Part shown: positions 14,948 through 23,842 of the stretch, piece by piece
Layout of the letters: every line of letters starts with the position of its first letter
Numbering within the stretch: the stretch's first letter is position 1
Origin: an uncultured Acidobacteriota bacterium
GTDB lineage: Bacteria; Acidobacteriota; Terriglobia; Terriglobales; Acidobacteriaceae
Length of the DNA: 64,000 nt
Direction of reading: 5' to 3'
NCBI GenBank assembly: GCA_903832055.1
Contig: CAILAC010000012.1
Location: 1 to 64,000, forward strand
Notes under the pieces: model-generated
The model's input: only the letters and a program-made list of their open reading frames with translations
The model's database searches: none
Told to the model about the DNA's origin: nothing
Program-made: the position numbers and the translations under genes

Positions 14948-17755
14948 ATGGCGGCAGGATTGAGCAAGCGGAGTGGACACGGCTGTGGAATAGGCCTGTC
15001 CCTGATTTTGGCGGCGGCAGGGCAGTTGGGCATGGCTCAGATCAATGTGCCGACAGAGCGATATGACAACAGCCGGACGGGAGCCAATCTTGCGGAAACT
15101 CAACTGACGACCGCGAACGTAAATCCATCGCATTTTGGCAAGGTGTGGTCTTGGTCAGTGAGCGGGTCAGTGCAGGCTCAGCCACTTTATTTGAAGGGCA
15201 TCACGATACCCAACAAGGGCTTGCACAATATGGTTTTTGTAGCCACCATGAACGATGTGGTCTACGCCTTTGACGCCGACTCGAGCGTGAACACGCCGCT
15301 TTGGAAGGTGGATTTGACGCTGCAGACACCGGGAACAACGCCCGTGCCGATTGTCGATATGACCGGGGATAACTTTCTGAACATCGTCGGAAATGTGGGG
15401 ATTGAGAGCACGCCGGTGATTGATACGGCGACGGGAACGATCTACCTGCTGGCGCGGACCAAAACAAATGGGCAGTATTTTCAAAAGCTGCATGCTCTGA
15501 GCATTTACAACGGAGCAGAGAAGTTTGGCGGGCCGGTCGCTATTGCAGGTTCAGTGCCCGGGACGGGCGTGGCGAGTTCAGGTGGGATGCTGGCGTTTGA
15601 TCCGCTGATGCAGAACCAGCGGTCGAGCCTGGCGCTTGCGAATGGGCAGGTGCTGATGGCCTGGGCTTCGCATGAGGATTATGACCCGTATCACGGCTGG
15701 ATCATGTCGTATGACGCGACGACTCTGAAGCAGACGGGGATTTTTCAGACGACGCCGAATGGAGACAAGGGCGGGGTGTGGATGAGCGGGCACGCGCCAG
15801 TGGTAGATGCGGTGGGGAACGCGTATTACATTTCAGGCAATGGGGATTGGGACGGGACCAAAAATTTTGGTGAATCAATACTGAAGTTTGGGACGGGCAG
15901 TGGGCTGCCTCTGCTGGACTGGTTTACGCCGGATAACTACGCCAATCTGAATGCAGGTGATGCGGACCTGGGGTCGTCTGGGCCGGTGCTGATTCCGGGG
16001 ACGGATTTGCTTGTGGGCGGGGGCAAGCAGAGCGTTCTTTACGTGATGCATACCACCACAAATGGGCAGATGGGGCACGAGCAGACGGGCAACGGGCAGA
16101 TCGTGCAGAGCCTTTACAACAACGGCGGCGAGATCAAGGGCGGGCCTGTGTACTGGAACCGCGCAGGTGGGCTGGGGCCGTGGCTTTACGTGTGGTCGAA
16201 CGGCGGGGACTACGCAAAGGCCTATCACTTCAACGGGGCGACTTTTGACGCGACGCCGATCTCTCAGAGCGCGATTCCGTCAGCTGGTGGCGCTTCGGGC
16301 GGAGTGCTGACGCTCTCGGCCAATGGGAGCAAGGCAGGAAGCGGGATTGTGTGGTCATCCATGCCGCTGACCGATGACGGAGATCATGGGGTTCACCAGG
16401 GAGTGTTGCGCGCGCTCAACGCCGACGACCTGAAGACGGAATTGTGGGATTCGCAGATGTATGCGGCGCGTGACGGCGTGGGGCTATGGCCGAAGTATTC
16501 GCCGCCGCTGGTGGTGAATGGACGGGTTTATATGGCTTCGTTTGCAGCGAATGGAGTTGGAAGTTCGCTGGTGTCGGTGTTTGGGCTGCTTCATCCGACG
16601 TTTTCGATTGCCGCCACGCCGCTGAGCCGGATAGTGAGACCGGGGGTCAACACGTCGTTTGGCCTGACGATCACTCCGCTAACCGGGTTCAATGGAACGG
16701 TGAGTCTGAGTGTTTCCGGGCTGCCGAAGGGAGCGACGGGGGCATTTTCGACAGCAGGACTGCCCAAGGCTTCAGTGCTTACGGTGACGACGAGCTACCT
16801 GACGCCGGTGGGGAGCTATCCGCTGACGGTGACAGCGGTGAACGGAACTGGCTCGGGTGCAACGCGGATTCCGCTGACGCTGCAGCTGGTGGTGACCGCG
16901 GTTGGTCCCGGGCTGGGCACGATCAGCATCGACATGGTCGGGAATGGCTCAGTGATGAACAAGTTGGAGACGGCGGGCGTGGTGCCGCGAGCAAACTGGA
17001 ATGCCGCGACGGGCGGGGCGAGCACAGCCGCTCTGCCGCTGGTGGATGAGACCGGCACGCATACGACGGCGACGGCGACGTGGACGAGCGGGCCGGGCGC
17101 GAACGTCTGGCGGCTGCCGATAGCCGATGCGCCGGGAAATGCGCGGATGATGGCAGGGTACCTTGATCCGCTGGGCGGCACGGCTACGGTAACGGTGCAG
17201 GGCTTGCCCGCGTCGCCGCAGGGGTATGACGTGTATGTGTATGCCGATGGGGACAATGGCGGCGCGGCGCGGACGGCCAGCTATCAGATCGCGGGCGCAG
17301 GAATTACAACGACCACGACCAATTTGACAGACGCGGCGAATGCCAACTTTGCCGGCAAGTTTGCGCAGGCGGCCAACGGGAATGGAGACTTCGTTCGCTT
17401 CACGGTCCATGCGACCGGGTTTACGGTGACGGCGACTCCGGGTGCTACGTCGGACGGGACCCCGCGCGCGCCGATCAACGGAGTGCAGATTGTGCCGCGG
17501 GATTCGATCGTGCCGGGCCCCGTGTTTTCGCCTGCGGCAGGTTCGTATACGGTTGCGCAGCAGGTGGTGCTGGAGTCGCCTTACACGTCGGCGGTCATGT
17601 ATTATACAACCAATGGGAACCCGCCGACGACTGCTTCCACGAAGTACACTGGGCCGATTGTTGTTTCAAACTCGATGACGATCAGGGCGATTGCAGTGGC
17701 GGGCGGGTATACGTCGCTGATCAATGGCGCGAATTATGTGATTGCAAAGCCTTAG
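14948..17755 (+). CDS. Large secreted beta-propeller protein with C-terminal CHB_HEX domain
   Basis: 935 residues. A signal peptide ends near GMAQ (residue about 31). Residues 32 to about 555 form a propeller of PQQ-like repeats (FVATMNDVVYAFDADSS, GNVGIESTPVIDTATGTIYL, GSSGPVLIPGTDLLVGGGKQ), a layout related to outer-membrane or extracellular quinoprotein-like proteins. Then follow an Ig-like stretch with GFNGTVSLSVSGLPKGATG (about 585-650), an immunoglobulin/CBM-like middle region, and near residues 860-930 a chitobiase/hexosaminidase-type C-terminal domain (FSPAAGSYTVAQQVVLES, YYTTNGNPPTTASTKYTGPI). The propeller probably binds substrate or other proteins at the cell surface; no catalytic residue can be named. 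Strand shared with the preceding gene, spacing 125 bp. Confidence 0.85.
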   Translation: MAAGLSKRSGHGCGIGLSLILAAAGQLGMAQINVPTERYDNSRTGANLAETQLTTANVNPSHFGKVWSWSVSGSVQAQPLYLKGITIPNKGLHNMVFVATMNDVVYAFDADSSVNTPLWKVDLTLQTPGTTPVPIVDMTGDNFLNIVGNVGIESTPVIDTATGTIYLLARTKTNGQYFQKLHALSIYNGAEKFGGPVAIAGSVPGTGVASSGGMLAFDPLMQNQRSSLALANGQVLMAWASHEDYDPYHGWIMSYDATTLKQTGIFQTTPNGDKGGVWMSGHAPVVDAVGNAYYISGNGDWDGTKNFGESILKFGTGSGLPLLDWFTPDNYANLNAGDADLGSSGPVLIPGTDLLVGGGKQSVLYVMHTTTNGQMGHEQTGNGQIVQSLYNNGGEIKGGPVYWNRAGGLGPWLYVWSNGGDYAKAYHFNGATFDATPISQSAIPSAGGASGGVLTLSANGSKAGSGIVWSSMPLTDDGDHGVHQGVLRALNADDLKTELWDSQMYAARDGVGLWPKYSPPLVVNGRVYMASFAANGVGSSLVSVFGLLHPTFSIAATPLSRIVRPGVNTSFGLTITPLTGFNGTVSLSVSGLPKGATGAFSTAGLPKASVLTVTTSYLTPVGSYPLTVTAVNGTGSGATRIPLTLQLVVTAVGPGLGTISIDMVGNGSVMNKLETAGVVPRANWNAATGGASTAALPLVDETGTHTTATATWTSGPGANVWRLPIADAPGNARMMAGYLDPLGGTATVTVQGLPASPQGYDVYVYADGDNGGAARTASYQIAGAGITTTTTNLTDAANANFAGKFAQAANGNGDFVRFTVHATGFTVTATPGATSDGTPRAPINGVQIVPRDSIVPGPVFSPAAGSYTVAQQVVLESPYTSAVMYYTTNGNPPTTASTKYTGPIVVSNSMTIRAIAVAGGYTSLINGANYVIAKP

Positions 17756-17850
17756 CGCTGCGGATTTCATCCAGGATTCATTCGAAGGGGGCCAAAGGTC
17801 GCGCAACGCAACTGAGGATCGTGCATCCAAGGGTGAAGGAGTTTTGAATT

Positions 17851-18876
17851 ATGCCGAGTGTGATGGGTCGTGCGTTTCAGGTGAGTGCCGCGGGTGGGGA
17901 GCTGGAGCTGGTGGAGCGCGAGTTTCCTGCGCCGGGCGTGGGCCAGGTGAGGATGCGGGTTGAGGCCTGCGGAGTGTGCCATGGGGACGCGGTTGTGCGG
18001 TTTGGACATTTTCCCGGGATTGTCTATCCGCGGGTGCCGGGCCATGAGGTCGCTGGAGTAATTGATGCGGTAGGGCCGCAGACTGCGATGTTCAAGGTTG
18101 GGCAGCGGGTGGGCCTGGGCTGGCACGGGGGCCATTGCGGCTTTTGCAGCCAGTGCCGCCGCGGCGACTTCATCATGTGCGACAATGCGCAGATTTCGGG
18201 TCTGAGTTTTGATGGCGGATATGCAGACTACGTCATTGCTCCTGCGAACGCGCTGGCGCTGATTCCGGATGAACTATCAGATGTGGATGCTGCTCCGCTG
18301 ATGTGCGCCGGGGTAACGATGTTCAACAGCCTGCGGCATGCCGGCGCGCTGGCCGGGGATCTGGTGGCGGTGCTGGGCATTGGCGGGCTGGGGCACCTGG
18401 GAGTGCAGTTCGCGGCCAAGTCGGGGTATCACACGATTGCGGTGGCGCGAGGGGCGGAGAAGGGTCCGCTGGCGAAGCAACTGGGCGCACACCGATATAT
18501 TGATTCGACCACGGAGAATGTGGCGGCTGAGCTGCAAAAGCTTGGCGGGGCAGCGGTGATCCTGTCGACGTTGACCGATGCTTCGGCACTGTCGGCCGCA
18601 GTGCATGGGCTGGCACGAAATGGGAAGCTGATCGTATTGGGCGTGCCGGAGCAGACATTTGACCTGCATGCGGTTCCACTGGTGCAGGGGCATCGGACGG
18701 TAAAAGGCTGGCCGTCGGGGACGGGGATGGATTCAGAGGACACGCTGAGGTTTTCAGTGCTGCAGGGAATCAAGCCGCAGATTGAGGTGTATCCGCTGGA
18801 GAAGGCTCCGGAGGCCTTTGAGCGGATGATGAGCGGGAAGGCGCGCTTCCGGGTGGTGCTGACCACGGGGGCGTAA
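17851..18876 (+). CDS. Zinc-dependent alcohol dehydrogenase (MDR family)
   Basis: 341 residues. Catalytic zinc ligands are C40 (EACGVCHGD), H65 and E66 (VPGHEVAG) with a further ligand later; the structural zinc lobe has C96, C99, C102 and C110 (GHCGFCSQCRRGDFIMC). The Rossmann domain carries AVLGIGGLGHLGVQFAAKSG. This is the Adh1/YahK-like group that interconverts alcohols and aldehydes with NAD(P)H; preference for NADP cannot be decided from sequence. The gene begins 95 bp after the propeller gene, so an independent promoter is likely. A strong hairpin follows the stop. Confidence 0.93.
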   Translation: MPSVMGRAFQVSAAGGELELVEREFPAPGVGQVRMRVEACGVCHGDAVVRFGHFPGIVYPRVPGHEVAGVIDAVGPQTAMFKVGQRVGLGWHGGHCGFCSQCRRGDFIMCDNAQISGLSFDGGYADYVIAPANALALIPDELSDVDAAPLMCAGVTMFNSLRHAGALAGDLVAVLGIGGLGHLGVQFAAKSGYHTIAVARGAEKGPLAKQLGAHRYIDSTTENVAAELQKLGGAAVILSTLTDASALSAAVHGLARNGKLIVLGVPEQTFDLHAVPLVQGHRTVKGWPSGTGMDSEDTLRFSVLQGIKPQIEVYPLEKAPEAFERMMSGKARFRVVLTTGA

Positions 18877-18884
18877 CGTGGATA

Positions 18885-18920
18885 GTGGGCGCTCTCGCAG
18901 GTCAGAACGAGAGCGCCTAC
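18885..18920. terminator. Hairpin after the alcohol dehydrogenase gene
   Basis: GTGGGCGCTCTCG (18885-18897) pairs with CGAGAGCGCCTAC (18908-18920), 13 bp including one G-T pair, loop 10 nt. There is no T-run, so it may be a rho-dependent 3' end or a repeat-type hairpin. Confidence 0.55.
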
Positions 18921-19030
18921 CCGAAATCAAAGACAGTCAATTCCTCTCTGCCTGGTAAATACTGACCGCCAAAATCGGCTTCTGAGCACCAAAGGCGCTA
19001 TGCAAAGGAATCGGGGATAACTCTCAAGCT

Positions 19031-19456
19031 ATGGATCTCGAGAGAGTACGCACGTTTTGTCTGGCGTTGCCGCATGCAGCGGAGACGGTGAACTGGGGTC
19101 ATGCGCTTTGCTTCTTCGTCGGCGACAAGGCGATTGGCGGCAAGATGTTTGCCATTGTTGACCTGGACGGAACGGGCAAAGGGGTGCTTTCGTTTCACTG
19201 CGGGGCAGAGCGGTTTGATGAGCTGCTGGAGGTGGAGGGCGTGATTCCTGCGCCGCACCTGGCGCGGGCGCATTGGGTGATGCTGGAGCGGTGGGATGCA
19301 CTGCGCGGGCGGGAGATTGAGGACGAGTTGCAACGGGCGCATGCGCTGATCTATGAAAAGCTGCCCAAGCGGACGAAGACCGTGCTGGCGATGCCGGAGA
19401 AGGAGCGGATGAAGGTGATTCGCGAACGGAAAAAAGTGCTGGCAGAGCGCGGGTGA
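19031..19456 (+). CDS. MmcQ/YjbR family protein
   Basis: 141 residues. The opening MDLERVRTFCLALPHAAETVNWGH matches the MmcQ/YjbR family (DUF419), with FFVGDKAIGGKMFAIVDLDG and the LSFHCGAERFDELLEVEGVI segment typical of the fold. Members bind DNA in one structural family but most have no known role. A conserved helix LARAHWVMLERWDALRGREI precedes a basic C-terminal tail (EKERMKVIRERKKVLAERG). Cytosolic and probably monocistronic. Confidence 0.88.
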   Translation: MDLERVRTFCLALPHAAETVNWGHALCFFVGDKAIGGKMFAIVDLDGTGKGVLSFHCGAERFDELLEVEGVIPAPHLARAHWVMLERWDALRGREIEDELQRAHALIYEKLPKRTKTVLAMPEKERMKVIRERKKVLAERG

Positions 19457-19510
19457 AGCGGCCGGAACATTGACGGGGCGCGGCGCGTATATTTCTCTGG
19501 GGAGTACGCC

Positions 19511-19702
19511 ATGGTGAAGTTTCTATTGTTTTGTATCTTGTTTGTGCTGTGCTGGCCGCTGGCGCTGATGGCGCTGTTGCTGTACCCGGTGGTCTGGGTG
19601 CTGCTGCTTCCCTTCAGAATTGTAGGGATTGCGGTGGGTGGGGCGCTGGAGCTGGTGGGGGCGATTATTTTCTTGCCGGCGCGGGTATTGCGCTCGATTT
19701 AG
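19511..19702 (+). CDS. Small membrane protein, hypothetical
   Basis: 63 residues. The whole length is hydrophobic with two or three helices: FLLFCILFVLCWPLALMALLL, VVWVLLLPFRIVGIAVGGAL, then ELVGAIIFLPARVL. It starts with ATG preceded by GGGGAGTAC-type sequence, and the basic motif ends the protein. No family recognised. It is 54 bp after the MmcQ/YjbR gene, possibly in an operon with it. Confidence 0.6.
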   Translation: MVKFLLFCILFVLCWPLALMALLLYPVVWVLLLPFRIVGIAVGGALELVGAIIFLPARVLRSI

Positions 19703-19793
19703 CCGGCTGGAATGGGAAAGCTGCAAGCTTATCTGCATAAGCTCACTCCTGGCGGTTTGCGCGCCTTTGGCTGGCTAGGGTAGGTTGAACCCT

Positions 19794-20588
19794 ATGAGCG
19801 GAGTGGAACTGAATCTTGACAACAGGGTGGCGCTGATTACGGGCGGTTCGCGGGGCATTGGCGCGGAGACAGTGCGGCTTTTTGCGGCGGCGGGCGCGCG
19901 AGTCATCTTCAGCTATCAGCGGGCGCAGGAGCGGGCCGAGGCTCTCGTTGCAGAGTGTGGCGGGCCTGAGCGATGCCGCGCAGTGCAGCAAGAACTGAGC
20001 ACCCCGGCAGAGGGCCGTGCGCTGGTGGAGCAGGCGGTCGCGGAGTTTGGCCGACTCGATGCGCTGGTGGTAAATCACGGCATCTGGCCTCCAATGGATG
20101 CTCCAATCGCTGCGATGACCGATGCCCAGTGGCGCAACACGATGGGCGTTAATCTGGATTCAGTCTTTGGGCTGGTGCAGGGCGCGGTGGCGCAGATGCT
20201 GGGGCAGCCTCCGATAGTGGCAGGCGCGATTCGCGGCCATGTCGTGTTGATCAGCTCAACGGCCGGGCAGCGCGGCGAGGCTAACCATGCCGACTATGCC
20301 GTGACCAAAGGGGCGCTGATTAGTCTTACCAAGAGCCTGTCGAGCGAGCTGGCTCCGCAGGGGATTCGCGTCAATTGCGTGGCGCCGGGATGGGTGGATA
20401 CAGAGATGTCGGCGGCGTCACTGAAGCATCCGGAGATCGGGCCCAGGATCGCAGCGGGAATACCCGTGGGCCGGGCAGCGACAGCGCGGGAGATTGCGGG
20501 GCCGGTGCTGTTTTTGTGCACCGCTCTGGCAGGATTTATCAGCGGCGAAGTGCTGAATGTAAACGGCGGTGCGGTGCTGGTGGGATAG
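19794..20588 (+). CDS. SDR-family NAD(P)-dependent oxidoreductase
   Basis: 264 residues from the ATG at 19794; a TTG nine bases upstream is also in frame. Residues 17-24 hold the cofactor motif TGGSRGIG. NHGIWPP replaces the usual NAG motif. The catalytic triad is present: Ser in VVLISSTAG, and Tyr and Lys in YAVTK. C-terminal SGEVLNVNGG is typical of FabG-like enzymes. It reduces a keto group or oxidises an alcohol using NAD(P); the substrate is unknown. The strand continues to the next gene 29 bp later with a duplicated stop region between. Confidence 0.93.
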   Translation: MSGVELNLDNRVALITGGSRGIGAETVRLFAAAGARVIFSYQRAQERAEALVAECGGPERCRAVQQELSTPAEGRALVEQAVAEFGRLDALVVNHGIWPPMDAPIAAMTDAQWRNTMGVNLDSVFGLVQGAVAQMLGQPPIVAGAIRGHVVLISSTAGQRGEANHADYAVTKGALISLTKSLSSELAPQGIRVNCVAPGWVDTEMSAASLKHPEIGPRIAAGIPVGRAATAREIAGPVLFLCTALAGFISGEVLNVNGGAVLVG

Positions 20589-20605
20589 CCGTGCTGGTGG
20601 GATAG
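20574..20605 (+). repeat. 15-bp direct duplication across the SDR stop codon
   Basis: GTGCTGGTGGGATAG occurs at 20574-20588 and again at 20591-20605, separated by two bases. The first copy supplies the last codons and stop of the SDR gene, so the second duplicates that end just before the next ribosome site. It is probably a recent slippage product. Confidence 0.9.
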
Positions 20606-20617
20606 GGGAGAAGAGCC

Positions 20618-21415
20618 TTGGCAAATCGATGGGTAGGAGCGCTGGTACTGAGTTGTGTGCTGACGATTGCGCCGGGAATGGCTGGCGGCGGGCAGGATGC
20701 AGCCTCGGCAAAGAATGCTGCCCAGGCGCGGGCTGCGCTGGATGCGATGGTAAAGGCGCTGGGCGGGGACGCCTGGATGCAGATGCAGAATCGCGAGTAT
20801 GAGGGGCGGACGGCGGCGTTTTACCAGGGGAAGCCGTCGGGCGGGACGACGGAGTTCTGGCAGTTTCACGCCTGGCCAGACAAAGACCGTACGGAGTACA
20901 CCAAGCATCGCGACGTGGTGCAGATGGTGATTGGCCGGGTGGGCTGGGAGGTCATTTTCAGCGGCAAAAAGGAACTGCCAAAGGAGCAGGTAGATGACTT
21001 TCTGCGGCGGCGGGACCACTCCATCGAGATGGTGGTGAAGGAGTGGCTGAAGGACCCCGCCACGATGCTGATCTACGAGGGTCAGCACCTGGCGGAGCGG
21101 CATCTGGCGGAGCAGGTAACGCTGATCTCCGCAAAGAATGAGGCGGTGACGATTGATCTGGATTTGCAGACGCACCTGCCGCTGCGGCGCACCTTTGAGT
21201 GGCGCGACCCGGTGTACAAAGACAAGAATGAAGACGCCGAGGAGTATGACAACTACCGTCCGGTGGATGGATTTCCAACGCCGTTTAACATCACGCGCTT
21301 TCGCAATGGAGAAATGGTGAACCAGCTTTTTCTCTTCAAGGCGAGCTACAACCAGGCACTCCCCGCGGATGAGTTCAACCCAGACGTGGCGGCCACGAGA
21401 ATTGTAAAGAAGTAA
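20618..21415 (+). CDS. Secreted LolA-like/outer-membrane lipoprotein-sorting-like protein
   Basis: 265 residues with a TTG start at 20618, supported by GGGGAGAAGAG just upstream. Residues about 1-25 form a signal peptide. The mature part begins ARAALDAMVKALGGDAWMQM, followed by beta-strand segments (REYEGRTAAFYQGKPSGGTT, LMLIYEGQ-type stretch, VTIDLDLQTHLPLRRTFEWR) that resemble the LolA/LolB-like curved beta-sheet fold used by periplasmic proteins that carry lipoproteins or lipids. The similarity is a pattern judgement only. Follows the SDR gene by 29 bp and may be co-transcribed with it. Confidence 0.7.
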   Translation: MANRWVGALVLSCVLTIAPGMAGGGQDAASAKNAAQARAALDAMVKALGGDAWMQMQNREYEGRTAAFYQGKPSGGTTEFWQFHAWPDKDRTEYTKHRDVVQMVIGRVGWEVIFSGKKELPKEQVDDFLRRRDHSIEMVVKEWLKDPATMLIYEGQHLAERHLAEQVTLISAKNEAVTIDLDLQTHLPLRRTFEWRDPVYKDKNEDAEEYDNYRPVDGFPTPFNITRFRNGEMVNQLFLFKASYNQALPADEFNPDVAATRIVKK

Positions 21416-21550
21416 CCTGCCTGGCCAGGGACGATGTGAGGCGGCAAGCGGAAACCGGCTGCAAATTGGGAGTATGCAGTATGGTGCGGTTTATAATCTG
21501 CACTTGCGTGTATAGGCGCAGCATTGAGTGAAGAGCGACCGGAGCCGTAG

Positions 21551-22096
21551 ATGACGCAAGAGACCGAGAGTGCAATCGAGACCGTCAGCAAGCCCATCAA
21601 TCAGACGATGAACATCGGGCAGATCATGGACTTTCTACCGCACCGCTACCCGTTTCTTTTGATTGACCGTGTGGTTGAGATGGAGCGGGCCAAGCGGATT
21701 GTGGCCATCAAGAATGTGACCATCAATGAGGAGTTTTTCAACGGTCATTTTCCTGGTTATCCGATCATGCCGGGCGTGCTGGTAGTGGAAGCGATGGCCC
21801 AGGCAGGCTGCATTCTGCTGCTGAACGAAGTGGCAGACCGGGAAAGCAAGCTGGTGGTGTTTACCGGGATTGAAGGCGCGAAGTTTCGCCGTCCCATCAC
21901 ACCCGGAGACCAGTTGCGGCTGGAGGTAGATGTGCTGTCGTTCAGGCCGCGCGCAGGGCGCATGGAAGGCAAGGCCTACGTGGATGGCAAGCTGGCCTGC
22001 GAAGCGACACTGACATGCGCTGTGGTGCCGAGGCAGGGTGCAAGACCGAGCGCGGCGCAGGCCGTAGCTGCAAAGACCAACGAGGGCGCAGAGTGA
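21551..22096 (+). CDS. fabZ: 3-hydroxyacyl-ACP dehydratase FabZ
   Basis: 181 residues. FabZ removes water from beta-hydroxyacyl-ACP in fatty-acid elongation, in the cytosol. The hot-dog fold motifs are intact: LPHRYPFLLIDR, then FFNGHFPGYPIMPGVLVVEA with catalytic H66 and E80, and GIEGAKFRRPITPGDQLRLE. The Pro/Ala-rich C-terminal extension (residues about 160-181) is dispensable. The start is the ATG at 21551; a weak ribosome site (GGAGCCGTAG) precedes it. The last bases overlap lpxA (GTGA), so the genes are translationally coupled; beta-hydroxyacyl-ACP is the shared intermediate of lipid A and fatty-acid synthesis. Confidence 0.97.
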   Translation: MTQETESAIETVSKPINQTMNIGQIMDFLPHRYPFLLIDRVVEMERAKRIVAIKNVTINEEFFNGHFPGYPIMPGVLVVEAMAQAGCILLLNEVADRESKLVVFTGIEGAKFRRPITPGDQLRLEVDVLSFRPRAGRMEGKAYVDGKLACEATLTCAVVPRQGARPSAAQAVAAKTNEGAE

Positions 22097-22878
22097 GCGT
22101 TCACCCTGGTGCTGTGATTGCCAAAGGCGCGGTGGTGCCGGAGAGCTGCACTGTGGGCCCTTTCTGTACGATTGGGCCGGACGTAGTGCTGGGCGAGGGC
22201 TGCACGCTTGTTTCGCACGTGGTGCTTGATGGGCGGACGCGGATTGGCGACCGGAACACGTTTTATCCCTTCAGCTCGGTGGGCATAGCGCCGCAGGATC
22301 TGAAGTACTTTGGCGAGCCTACGGAGACGGTGCTGGGCAACGGCAACACGATTCGCGAGTGCGTGACGATTTCGCGGGGAACGACGAAGGGCGGCGGGAT
22401 TACGCGGGTCGGTTCCAACTGCCTGATCATGGCGTATGCGCACATTGGGCACGACAGCCAGGTGGGAAACAACTGCATTCTTGCCAATGCGGCAACGCTT
22501 GCCGGCCATGTGGTGATTGAGGATTTCGCGACGGTGGGCGCGTTCTCGCCGATACATCAGTTCTGCACGGTGGGCGCGCATGCATACATTGGCGGCGGGA
22601 CGATCGTGACGCAGGATGTGCTGCCGTATTCGTTGACCTCGGCGCGGCGCGAGAACAAGGCGTTTGGGATTAACAAAGTCGGGCTGTCGCGGCGTGGATT
22701 TTCAGAGGAGCGGCTGAAGCTGCTGCAGAAGGCCTTCAGGCTGCTGCTGGCGGCAAAGATGAACACCTCCGCGGCAGTGGAAAAGATCAAGGCCCTTGAT
22801 GGTTCGCCAGAGGCTCTGGAGGATGTGGCGATGCTGGTCTCGTTCATTGAGCGCAGCGAGCGCGGAGTGATCAAGTAG
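22093..22878 (+). CDS. lpxA: Acyl-[ACP]-UDP-GlcNAc O-acyltransferase
   Basis: 261 residues from the GTG at 22093 that overlaps the fabZ stop (GTGA). LpxA transfers a 3-hydroxyacyl chain from ACP to UDP-GlcNAc, the first step of lipid A synthesis, in the cytosol. The left-handed beta-helix is obvious from hexapeptide repeats (VSVHPGAVIAKGAVV, ESCTVGPFCTIGPDVVLGEG, NTIRECVTISRGT), the catalytic His lies in AYAHIGHDSQVGNNC, and the C-terminal helices include INKVGLSRRGFSEERLK. A longer frame reaching back into fabZ is not credible. It lies in the operon fabZ-lpxA-lpxI. Confidence 0.97.
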   Translation: MSVHPGAVIAKGAVVPESCTVGPFCTIGPDVVLGEGCTLVSHVVLDGRTRIGDRNTFYPFSSVGIAPQDLKYFGEPTETVLGNGNTIRECVTISRGTTKGGGITRVGSNCLIMAYAHIGHDSQVGNNCILANAATLAGHVVIEDFATVGAFSPIHQFCTVGAHAYIGGGTIVTQDVLPYSLTSARRENKAFGINKVGLSRRGFSEERLKLLQKAFRLLLAAKMNTSAAVEKIKALDGSPEALEDVAMLVSFIERSERGVIK

Positions 22879-22880
22879 CC

Positions 22881-23759
22881 GTGGCTTTCGATGCCAAGCC
22901 GCATGCAAAGCTGGGGCTGATTGCGGGCAATGGGCGCTTCCCTTTTTTGCTGCTGGATGCGGCGCGCGCGGCAGGCTGCCACGTGGTTGTTGCGGCGATC
23001 AAAGAAGAGACAGATCTCGAGATCAATGAGCGCGCAGCGCAGGACTCTGACATTCAGGTGCACTGGCTTTCGCTGGGTGAACTGTCAAAGCTGATTGAGA
23101 CTTTTCAGCGGGCTGGTGTGACGCGCGCGGTGATGGCCGGGCAGGTGAAGCACAAGCAGATTTTTTCGAGCATTCGGCCAGACTGGCGATTGGCAAAACT
23201 GCTGATGAGTCTGAGGACGCGTAATACAGATATGCTGCTGGGTGCTGTAGCCAAAGTGCTGGGCGATGAGGGCATCGAGTTGATCTCTTCCACCGCCTAT
23301 CTGGAACCGCTGCTGGCAAAAGTTGGCGTGTTGACACGACGCGCCCCGAGTGAAGAAGAAGAGAAAGACATCGCTTACGGCCTCACAGTTGCGACAGGGC
23401 TTGCAGGCTTTGATATTGGGCAGACAGTCGTGGTGGCAGCGCAGGCGTGCGTGGCCGTGGAAGCGATGGAAGGCACTGACGCAACCATCGAGCGGGCCGG
23501 TGCGTTGATGCGGACGCTGGATGAGGATGCATCGACTTTGCAGCGTTCGCTCACGGTGGTGAAGTTGCCCAAGCCGAAACAGGACATGCGCTTTGACGTT
23601 CCGGTGATTGGCCTGCGCACGCTTGAATCAATGAAGCGCAGCGGGGCGCGGTGCCTGGCGATTGAGGCAGAGCGCACGCTGCTGTTTGATGAGAGCGCAT
23701 TGATTCGATGCGCGGATGAAGCAGAGATTGCCATTGTTGCAGTTCCGCGCCGATACTGA
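22881..23759 (+). CDS. lpxI: UDP-2,3-diacylglucosamine pyrophosphatase LpxI
   Basis: 292 residues with GTG start at 22881, two bases after the lpxA stop. LpxI hydrolyses UDP-2,3-diacylglucosamine to lipid X and UMP, replacing LpxH in many bacteria. Family features (DUF1009): KLGLIAGNGRFPFLLLDAAR, VTRAVMAGQVKHKQIF, RRAPSEEEEKDIAYGLTVAT, GFDIGQTVVVAAQACVAVEA, EGTDATIERAGAL, VVKLPKPKQDMRFDVPVIGL and the C-terminal LAIEAERTLLFDESALIRCA. Enzyme is cytosolic at the inner membrane face. It closes the compact three-gene lipid A segment; lpxD and lpxB are not in the window. Confidence 0.95.
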   Translation: MAFDAKPHAKLGLIAGNGRFPFLLLDAARAAGCHVVVAAIKEETDLEINERAAQDSDIQVHWLSLGELSKLIETFQRAGVTRAVMAGQVKHKQIFSSIRPDWRLAKLLMSLRTRNTDMLLGAVAKVLGDEGIELISSTAYLEPLLAKVGVLTRRAPSEEEEKDIAYGLTVATGLAGFDIGQTVVVAAQACVAVEAMEGTDATIERAGALMRTLDEDASTLQRSLTVVKLPKPKQDMRFDVPVIGLRTLESMKRSGARCLAIEAERTLLFDESALIRCADEAEIAIVAVPRRY

Positions 23760-23842
23760 GGGCGCACTTAGCCAGCGACTATTCCCCGCGCTGGAACGTC
23801 TCAACACATGTCGGACTAACAAATTTCTGGAGGATTGCTGTT

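Noticed and set aside
22015-22092. lpxA start within fabZ
   Set aside because: The upstream residues are Cys/Arg-rich and unlike LpxA; the GTG overlapping the fabZ stop fits the family start.
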